Below are positions 53,068 to 62,900 of a DNA stretch of 64,000 nucleotides, one piece after another. A model generated the notes under the pieces. The model was not told where the DNA came from. It saw only the letters and a list, made by a program, of their open reading frames with translations, and did no database searches. The number at the start of each line of letters is the position of its first letter. Positions within the stretch are counted from its first letter, which is position 1. The stretch comes from Parahalioglobus pacificus. Its GTDB lineage: Bacteria > Pseudomonadota > Gammaproteobacteria > Pseudomonadales > Halieaceae. The stretch lies in NCBI RefSeq assembly GCF_014652275.1, contig NZ_BMYM01000001.1, positions 1,488,001 through 1,552,000 of the forward strand, written 5' to 3'. The position numbers and the translations under genes are program-made.

Positions 53068-53922
53068 ATGGAAACGTTTCAAGGGAAAACCGCCGTGGTG
53101 ACGGGTGCGGCCAGTGGCATTGGTCATGCACTCGCACTGCGCTTTTGCGAGGAAGGCATGAACGTTGTACTCGCGGATATTGAACCCGCAGCGCTGACGG
53201 CGGCCGTATCGGAACTGGAATCCAGCGGTTACTCCGTATGCGGCGTTGTGACGGACGTAGCAAAACCAGAACAAGTCAGTGCACTGGCCGATGCCGCTTT
53301 CGACACATTTGGCGGCGCACACATCGTCTGTAACAACGCGGGCATTTTTACCGGCGGACTACTGTGGGAAGAAAGCCTGGCCGATTACCAGTGGTCGCTG
53401 GACGTCAATCTCTGGGGTGTGATTCATGGCGTCCGGGCATTTGTGCCCAGAATGATTGATCAGGGTGAACCCTGCCATGTTGTGAATACCGCTTCGATGG
53501 CAGCACTCACCACCATGCCATTTGCCGGGGTCTATCACATGACCAAGCACGCAGTACTGGCGTTCTCGGAATCGCTGTATCACGAGCTCGCGCTGACAGC
53601 ACCGCAAGTGGGCGTGTCAGTGCTGTGCCCGGAACTGATAAAAACAGGCATCGCCAACTGCGACCGCAACCGGCCGGCGCAGTACAGCGGTGAGGGCGAC
53701 ATTGTTGAAAGCGACGCCCGCACCATGGTGCATGACAGCATCGCCAGTGGCGTAAGCAGCGGCTTACCGCCAAGGGAGATGGCTGAACGTGTGCTCGAGG
53801 CAGTGAAGGATAACCGCTTCTATATTCTCTCTAACGATGGCTGGATGGAGAGCGCCAGAACCCGCATTGAGGATATTCTGCAGGGCCGCAACCCCACCCT
53901 GGCGCCACCGGACCTGACGTAG
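53068..53922 (+). CDS. Short-chain dehydrogenase/reductase
   Basis: This 284-residue classical SDR has the cofactor motif TGAASGIG near 12-19, NNAGIF near 90, and catalytic Ser (VNTASMAAL), Tyr and Lys (YHMTK near 155-159). Asp in LADIE after the second strand suggests NAD preference. It starts 2 bases after the molybdoenzyme stop with AGGAAC upstream, so the two are translated together and probably act on the same pathway. It ends before a bidirectional terminator. Confidence 0.93.
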   Translation: METFQGKTAVVTGAASGIGHALALRFCEEGMNVVLADIEPAALTAAVSELESSGYSVCGVVTDVAKPEQVSALADAAFDTFGGAHIVCNNAGIFTGGLLWEESLADYQWSLDVNLWGVIHGVRAFVPRMIDQGEPCHVVNTASMAALTTMPFAGVYHMTKHAVLAFSESLYHELALTAPQVGVSVLCPELIKTGIANCDRNRPAQYSGEGDIVESDARTMVHDSIASGVSSGLPPREMAERVLEAVKDNRFYILSNDGWMESARTRIEDILQGRNPTLAPPDLT

Positions 53923-53941
53923 TTTCAGTCTTACCACGCAT

Positions 53942-53970
53942 AAAAAAACCCGGCCGATGCCGGGTTTTTT
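53942..53970. terminator. Bidirectional rho-independent terminator
   Basis: ACCCGGC / GCCGGGT with loop CGAT is flanked by A6-7 on the left and T6 on the right, between the convergent SDR and autotransporter genes. Confidence 0.93.
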
Positions 53971-53986
53971 ATAAGTCATTCGCTAC

Positions 53987-56900
53987 TTAGAAACGGTAGC
54001 TGAACTTCAGCTGGCCACCCTGGAACTTGAGTCGATCTGCTTCCTCGAAGTGGTACTGGAACTGCAGCACCATATCTTCGTTGAGGAAGTAGTCCACTCC
54101 CAACAGGCCCTGAATAGCGCCCTGCCCCAGATCCACCTCGCCGGCGATGGGATTCACGGGAAGATCAACGCCAACCAATCCGGCGTTCACTTCAACCGTA
54201 TCCTCACCGAGGTATTGCTGATAACCCAGGCGGCCATACAGACGCGCCAGACTGGCATTGGCGAACACGTGCTCATAACCCGCTTCAACCGAGGGGCGCA
54301 CCCAGGTGTAGGTCTGTGTATCGCCCTCAACCGTCAGGCCAAACGCGCCAGCACCTTCCTCAACCAGGTCGTCCGTATCCTGGCGATAAGCACCCAGTGC
54401 CAGGACGGGTCTCAGATAGCCCCAGCTGTATTCGAAGTCATAGGAGCCCGCGAATTCGAGGCCGATGACATCGGAGTCGCGACTGGCTTCAGCCACGTAT
54501 GAGTCCATCACAAAGCTGTTGCGACTGGTGTCAGTGTCGTTGGTGCCGTAGCTCAATACGCTGGATAGCTTCCAGGCTCCGGGCTGGTATTTCAGCGCGG
54601 CACCGGCATAGATCGACTTGCCATCCGAGTTGAACGCACCACCATGGCCTTCGCCCGTGATGTTCTCATAAGAGCCACCCACACCGGCAAACCAGTGCTC
54701 ACCAAAGGCCCACTGGGCACCCAGGGCAAAGACATCCGAGTCGAACTCAGCGCCCAGGGCATCGCGGTGCTCGTCGCGCTCCAGCGTTTCGAACGCCGCA
54801 TGCACCCACGCACAGCTGCCTTCCGCGGTGAAGCGATACTGGCCACCCGCCTGCTTACAGCTCAGGAGACGCTGCGAGAACGATTGGGCCGCAGCCAGAG
54901 ACTGTACCTGTTGCTCACCGTAGAACTCGGGAGACATAACCGACAGCTGACGAACAAACACATCGGCGTCAGTCTGGTAAACCATGTCCACGATCATGTC
55001 GTGTAGGCTTTCAGTACTGCCCGCATTCTGGACGTCGTTCAGGTATAGGCCCACAGCTCGCAGGTTGGTACCCATCCAGTCCGGCGCAAAATCAACCGTA
55101 TAGTCCAGTTGTGCCTCGGTTGCGGTGTACGCGAGGTTCCAGTCCACGGTTACCGTATCCTGCATAACCAGTTCCAGACCTTCGTTGCTCAACCCCTGCT
55201 CACCAGCGAACAGCGTACGCTTAAAGCTGCCAGCGCCGATCAGCTCAGGCGACATCATGGACATCACTACCTCACCATCTACGGAGGCTTTACCCGTGGC
55301 TAGCACCTGATCGATCTCGCCGCTGGCAAAGTCCATTTCTGCGTAAGTTACGCCGCTGTCGGTTTGCGTGAAACTACCGTCGAGCGCAATGGTCTGCGCC
55401 AGGTTCATGTCACCACTGTAAAGGCGGCCATTGTTCACCAGTGTGCTATCCGCACCACCTGCGACCTGCTGAGGACCCGCAACGAAATCTCCGTTGTTGG
55501 TAAACCGGTTGGTGCCGCCACCCAGGTCGAACTGACCCACATAAAGTGACTCACTGGTGACAGTGTCGTTACCCGCAGTGGCGACCACCGGTGTTCCGCT
55601 GAGCACGTCAGCTGTCATGGTCTGGCCACGCAGTGCGAGCGAACTGTTGCTCTGGCTGGCGCTATCGATCATGAATACCGTACCGCGCTCACCAGCGAAC
55701 AGATTGCTACCTGCTACTGTCTCAATGGTGATATCACCACCTGGTGCAGCTGCAGTGCGTGCGGTAACAATGACCGTATCAGCTCCGAGGGATTCAACGT
55801 CGCCGCCGAAGTTCATGCTGACGCTGCCGGCACCGCCGGCTCCGCGGCTGGTCGCGACGATCGCGCGGCTGCCGTCACCTTCTGCACGCACGTTGCCAGC
55901 GACATCGATGACAACATCACCCGCGCTTCCCTCAACCGCTAGCGACGTCGCTTCGATGGCGAGCGCACGAGCGCCAAGGGCAATCACATCGTTCGCCACA
56001 GAGAGGCTGGCATCGCCCGCGTCACCCCGGGTTGCGATGCTTGCCAGAGTAACGCCCTTGCCATTGTCACCGTTGATGCCGATACCACGACCAGCATCCA
56101 GCGATACCGCACCCGATGACTGAACAGCAGCACTGCGTATAGCCGCGGCTGTCGCACCATCGCCAATGGCGAACAAATCGCCGTCGACTGAGGCGCTGAT
56201 AACACCGGATTGACCTGCGGATTCAGTGTCCAGAGCCAAACCTACCGCAGTATCACCCTGCGCAATCACGTCGCCCGACACCGAGAAGGTGGCTGAGCCC
56301 GAGGTAACCGCCGAGGCGCTCGCAGTCCGCAGTTGCGGTGCATCACTACCCGCACGGCTAAGGCCAGAAACGCCCATGGCGCCTTCACCGTCCACAAGGA
56401 TGTCGCCACCCACGTTGACAGTGACTGCGCCGCTGCCCTGATCGCCCGTGGATGAAAGCTGTGCACCGACTGCATTGTCACCCAGTACCATCAGGTCGCC
56501 TGCGATGTTCTCGCTCACATCTGCGCCGAAGGCACCGCCACGACTCTCGAGCACAGCGCCGGTGGCGCTGTCGCCCTCAACCATTGCGCTACCGGCAACG
56601 TCTGAGTTCACTGCACCGGCCCCATCACCGCCAACGGAGGTGAGTGTCAGACCATTGCTGCCAGTGCCACCGTTGTAGCTGTTGCCTGCAATCCGTACGG
56701 CCACATCACCACCGGTGACGCCACCCTCCGAGTTCAATTGGGCGCCCGTGCTGCGATCACCAGTGACAACAAGGTCGTTCTCGGCATCGAGGCTCACACC
56801 ACCCGCTGTCCCACCAGCAACGCTTTCCAGCGATGCAGCCACTACGTCACTGCCTTCGGCGGCCAGCATACCCATGAGACTGAGGGTGACTTCGCCGGCA

Positions 56901-59900
56901 TTCAATGGAACACCTGCAGAGTCGGGCTCTGACTGTGAGAGCATTCGAACTCCCAGCGCGCCAGAACCGGCTGCAATGAGATCACCGGTGGATGACAAGC
57001 GTACGGTGCCAGATTCACCAGTGCTCACGCTCTCCATTACCGCACCGCTCGCACCGTCACCCTGAGCCAAAAGAGCGCCGATCAAATCAATTAGGACATT
57101 GCCAGCTTGATTGCGACCTTCAGACTTCATAGAAACGCCTGTCGAGTTACCTCCCACGACATAAATGCTTCCACTTGACTGGAGCTCGACGTCACCTGCC
57201 CTATCAGAGGCAAGGGTTTTGAGCTCTACACCAGAGTTATTGTCACCCGCAGAAATGAGGGATGCTCCGTCTGTATCGCCGAGACGGAACGAAAGGTCAC
57301 CGCTATCGACACCTTCGGATGCGAGATTAACGGCAACACTGCCCGCCCCTTGAATCGTCACCGCACCTGCAAGCGCTAAATCAATGTCTCCTGCCTTGTC
57401 ACTCTCTAATGAGCGCACGAGTAGACCACTGGAATCATCCCCCGCTAGCGTAAGAGGCCCATCTATATCAATGCTTGTAGCACCGGAGCGACTGCCCCCG
57501 CTATTGGTTATCGAGAGTAGTCGTGAACCGGTGCCAGTTGCAACCACAGCACCTCCAACGGTGACTGATAGATCTGCGGTCGCATTCGATGCTGAGGCCC
57601 CCACCTGAACCCCAGTGCCGCTGTTAGCTACGAGGATATCCCCGTCTATAACAACGTCAATCTCATCCGTATTGGTCCCGCTACTTGAGATTTCGACGCC
57701 GCTTGCGCCCGAGCCGTCGGACGCTAGGTTTCCAACGATGATAGTTTCAATTCGTCCAATGCGACCCGCACCATCGGCGCTGGCGCGAATACCTTCAGCT
57801 CCCTCGCCAGCCGAGGTGACGCTTCCACCCACGAAAGTACGGATATCCCCGCCAGAAGTAACGAGATCGGCAGCAACCGCATCATCTCCAACAGCGAACA
57901 CATCTTCGTCAACCGATAGGCTTACATCCCCATTGCGAGTCCTATTGGATACACCGGTGGTCCGATCACCATCTGCAGCCAGGGAGCCACCAATGCGAGT
58001 GGCCGCACTACCAGATGGTGTTGATAAGCTGGCGCCAACGGAATCTTCGCCTATCGCAATTATATCTGAGCCAACATCAAGGCTTGTAAACCTATGATTC
58101 CCGCTGCTATCGACGCCGACTGCACCGGCGGCTCCGGCGAAGACGACTTGTCCAACAGTTATGGAGTGATTGCCACCACTTCCAACAGCTGAGCGCATGG
58201 CGAGACCCGTACTATCGCGGCCCGACGCAACCACGTTGCGGTTTACTGAAACTGCCAATTCCCCCGCAGTTCCTCCGGCGACAACATTAACCTCTACACC
58301 GAAGGCATCACGGCCACTGGCGGTTGCACTGTCCGATACCGACACTGTGGAGCGACCTGAATTGGAAGCGGATGAATTTGTCAGGGCAACGCCCGTTGCA
58401 GCAGAACCTTTTGCCTCAACCGATCGGCCAATCGCTACACCCACCGAACCAGAGCGTTCTTGAGCACTGGTGCTTACCACTACGCCAGCAGAACCTTCCC
58501 CAGACGCCACAGCACTCGATCCGGTAGTTAATGTCACACTACCTGATGAGTCGGTACCGCGACTGGCCAACAGCGCACCTACAGCTCCTGATCCACTAGC
58601 GATTATCGCGTCGCGGACGTCAACAATCACGCCTCCGGCAGCGTCAGCTTCTGTTGTTGCTTGTATGCCTATCGCGCCGAGCCCCGAGGCTGCGATTCCA
58701 TATACCTGAGTCGCAATGTCGTCTGAAACAGTGCCGATTCCCTCTAACGACTTTGTCGACGAAGAAAGCGAGGTCATGTCTAGGCCGATAGACACGTTAC
58801 CGCTAGCAGTCACATTACCGTCCAACGAAAGCTCGATCTTGCCACTCTTTACAGTGCTTCGGGTTTCAGCTTTGATACCGGTACTGCGTTCTCCACCGGC
58901 TTCTAAATTACCCTCAATATCGAAAACAACATCGCCAGAAGTTCCACTGGATGCACTTTGGCCAAACAAACCTACGCCACTAGTACCGCCGGCAAAAGTA
59001 TCACCTGTTACATTGATAGTTACGTCGGATGCAATGCCGCTGCCTCCGGCGGTGCCCATGAACACATCATTGACAACACCGCCGCCGCCACCCAAAGACT
59101 GGGCGATAAGACCGTAAGCATTATCGCCTAACGTGGTGATGTCCCCAGACTGACTAAATGTAACTTGCCTGCCATCACCGTTATTACCTGTTGCTAGAGA
59201 TACGTTGATGCCGCTGCCCTCGCCATCGGTAATGGCGAGACCACCGCCACCGCCGATGCTTTGCAGAACAACACCATGGGATGAGCTCCCATCGGTGATG
59301 ATTGACCCTTTATTGACGAGCGAAACATCGCCGCCATCACCTTGGGAATCGCCTTCTGCACCAAGTTCAATGTCATAGTCAGTAGCTCCAGCCAGTTTCA
59401 CTGACCCGCCGCCCGCACCGATGGATTGAACGACTAATCCAGGTGTTGCGTTGCCAGAGGTCGCGGTAACGCCAGACCGATCAACGGTAATCGTACCGCC
59501 GGTACTTTCTACTACGGCGTCGCCTCCCAACTTGACAGCTACAACCCCTGTTACATTAGTGCCCGTAACTTGTGTGTCCGGCTCAGGTGACCCATTCACA
59601 ACCTCGGTATTCGAATCTTCCACTGGAGATTTCGGCTCAACAACGAGGGTATGGGAACCTCCGCCACCACCAACCGATTGGATTACAGCGCCATCGCTGT
59701 ACCCGCCATCGACAACCAAGTCACCATCGTGATCCACATCGATGCTGCCACCCGTCGCGTCAGAAATACCAACAGCACCAGCAATCACCTCGAAATCGAC
59801 AGATGGCGATCCATCGCCTGAGAGCAGAATGTGGTTGCTGGACAGGCCACCACCGCCACCGACGCTTTGGATCGCTAGACCCGTATTCATGCCATAGTTC

Positions 59901-62900
59901 GATGTATCCGGCAGGGCTGGGTTGGGGTCTGTGATGACCACGATATCGCCTTGATAGTCAGCGACGACATCAGCCCCCGGAGCCGGTGACATAGGAGCGC
60001 CTTGATCATCGCCCGCCGAGGCAGAATCGTCCTCACTGATCAGGTTTGCTCCGAGTTGCACGACACCTGAAACAATGGCTAATGCCTGATCAAGAAAACC
60101 CTCATTGTCTGGAACATCAACGGCATCTGCTCCGATGTTAGTGGCTTTCTGACTTAAATCCGCAAAAGAGTTTATGGCACCGCCACCGCCACTGATTGTT
60201 TGAACGAGCACTCCTGTATTACCAGAGCCTGTTGATACGATATCGCCGCTCTGAAAAACATCAACCGCCGACCCGAGACCCTGTCCTCCATCACGCAAAC
60301 CCAGGATCTGATCGACCACAGCAAGCGTTGCGGTGGATAACGGCCCCCCCAAACTGAAACCCGTATTACCGCCGCCACCGCCGACAGATTGAGCAAAGAT
60401 TCCGTAGTTTGACTGGCCTGAGAGCTCAATCCGTCCAGTGTTTCTGACGGAGACAAAGCCACCATCAGCTCCGTCGCCGCCGCTACCACCGAGAGAAACC
60501 TTCGTCACCAAACTCGCTGCAATTGCAGAATTAATGGGCATCAACAACAGGTCGCGAGAAAGGGCCAAAGCCATCGCTCCATCGCCACCTCCGCCACCGA
60601 CACTTTGCGCATAGATACCAGCGGATTGAGATCCCGATACACCTATAACACCGCTGTTATCTACGTTAACCTGCCCGCCGGCGCCGCCCTCTGTTCCAGA
60701 CCCACCTAACGAAACAACCAATGAGGGATCCGGTTTTTCTATATCCAGTGAAAATCTGACATCGCCAATGACGCTCATCCCGCCATTGCCGCCCCCGCCA
60801 CCGATACTTTGGGCCAAAATGCCGTGTGCTCTGTTACCACTGGTCGTGATAGCGGTCTCATTATTGACGGTAACCGTGCCACCGACGCCCGCAGTTCCGC
60901 CAGACCCGCCCAAGGCTAACGATAAAGACTGAAGCGTCTCGGCTTTTTTCAGATCTGAGCGGTTAATCACGATTGACGAAGAGCCCGTGCCACCGCCACC
61001 GCCGATACTCATGGCCGCAATGCCATGGGCCCCATCTCCTTTCGTGATAACAGTGCCTGTGGGCGAGTTTAATTGGTCGATTGAAGCGGCCCGATCAAGA
61101 CCATTTACGGGATCAGTACCGGCCTTATTCTCAATTAAAACTTCTCCACCTTTACCGCCTGAGCCGCCGTTACCACCAATGGCAACCGATAGATTGCGTC
61201 CAGAAACACCTGTTGCGGTCCCTATATATGTGGTCGAAGCATTACCACCTTTACCACCCAGCGACTGAGCGAAAAGCCCAACAGCGTCACGACCATAGGT
61301 CTCGACACTCCCAACATTTGTTATTGACGCTGCTCCGCCTGTGGCGCCGGTGCCACCAACACCACCCACAGCAATTGCTCCACGCGAAGGGCTTTCAGTG
61401 GACGCCGTCAACACAGCGTTGATTGCATAACCTGCATTGCCGCCACCTCCGCCAATACTCTGAGCCAGGACGCCATATGAATCATCTCCTTTGGTAACGA
61501 TGCTTGCCGTGTTGATAACACTTGTCTCGCCCCCTATAGAGCCCTCTCCCCCTCGTCCGCCTAATGCGATTTCCAATCCAGAGTTACCAGACTTCAAGCC
61601 CCCTGATGACGCGCCTCCACCGGTACCTCCGCCACCACCAATAGACTGGGCCAGAATGCCCGCACTTCGACGACCCTCAGTCACTATGGCAGCATTGCTC
61701 TCAACAGCTACCAGGCCGCCACTGCCACCAGACCCACCTGAAGCACCGAGCGCCAATCCAAACCCGGCTGTAGGACCAGCAGAGTTGGCCGCGCCACCAT
61801 TACCACCGCCGCCCCCAATACTCTGTACCAGAATGCCATGTGCGGCATCGCCTTGGGTGGTTATCGCACCGTCAGCTGACGCAAACGCGAGGCCACCAGT
61901 ACCACCGACTCCGCCAGAGACACCAATGGCCAGAGTATTGGTTTGAGCTGTGGTCTCTTTACCAACACCAACGGGTCGCTCAAAGGACACTGTTGTCGAA
62001 CTGCTATTGCCGCCCCCATTGCCGATTGATTGCGCAAGCAGTCCGTGCGATCCGGCGCCGAAGGTCTGCACCGTACCCACCGACGCAACGCTCGCTTCTC
62101 CACCGATACCGCCTGAGCCACCTGTTCTACCTACGGTGACTCCAATTTTGCCGGCATCCGCTTTTGCATAGGCGATATCCAAGCCCGTATTACCACCGCC
62201 ACCACCAATTGACTGCGCTGCGACTCCATAAGAGTCGCGTCCTGATGTGGAGACGTTACCGATGTTGGTGACACTGGCTCTGCCGCCGTCGCCTCCATCC
62301 CCAGTCTTTCCTCCAACACCGATACTAAGAGCACGGTTTTGATTGACGTTATCATCGCCATCGGCACTGCGACCGGCGTAAGTAAGCGCGATGTTCAGAT
62401 GCGCATTTCCGCCCCCATCCCCAATGGATTGTGCCAGTAGGCCGTGAGAGTCATCTCCTCTTGTTATCACATCACTTACGTTGCGAACGGCAGCGGAGTT
62501 ACCCGAGCTTGACGTGCCGCCGCTGCCCCCAACTGCGATATTGACTGCAAACGCCTCTTCATCCTGCGCATCGCTGCCAACGTTGGTGTAACCTATGTTG
62601 AGGTTGGCGCCCGAATCACCGCCACCTCCGCCAATGCTGGATGCGACAATGCCACTTGCACCATCGCCATCAGTCTGGACTTTTCCTGCGTCGACGACCT
62701 CGCTACCACGAACAATTTCTACAGCGCCGGCTGCACCACCGCCGCCGCCGCTACCCCCTACGCCGATGCTGACGGGCGAGCTTTTCTCGGTGGCCAAGCC
62801 TGTAAAATTCAGACCACCTACGCCACCGCCACCGCCAATGCTTTGGGCGAGAATTCCGCCAGAGCCGGCGCCTTGCGTTGCTATTGATCCGACCTGACTC

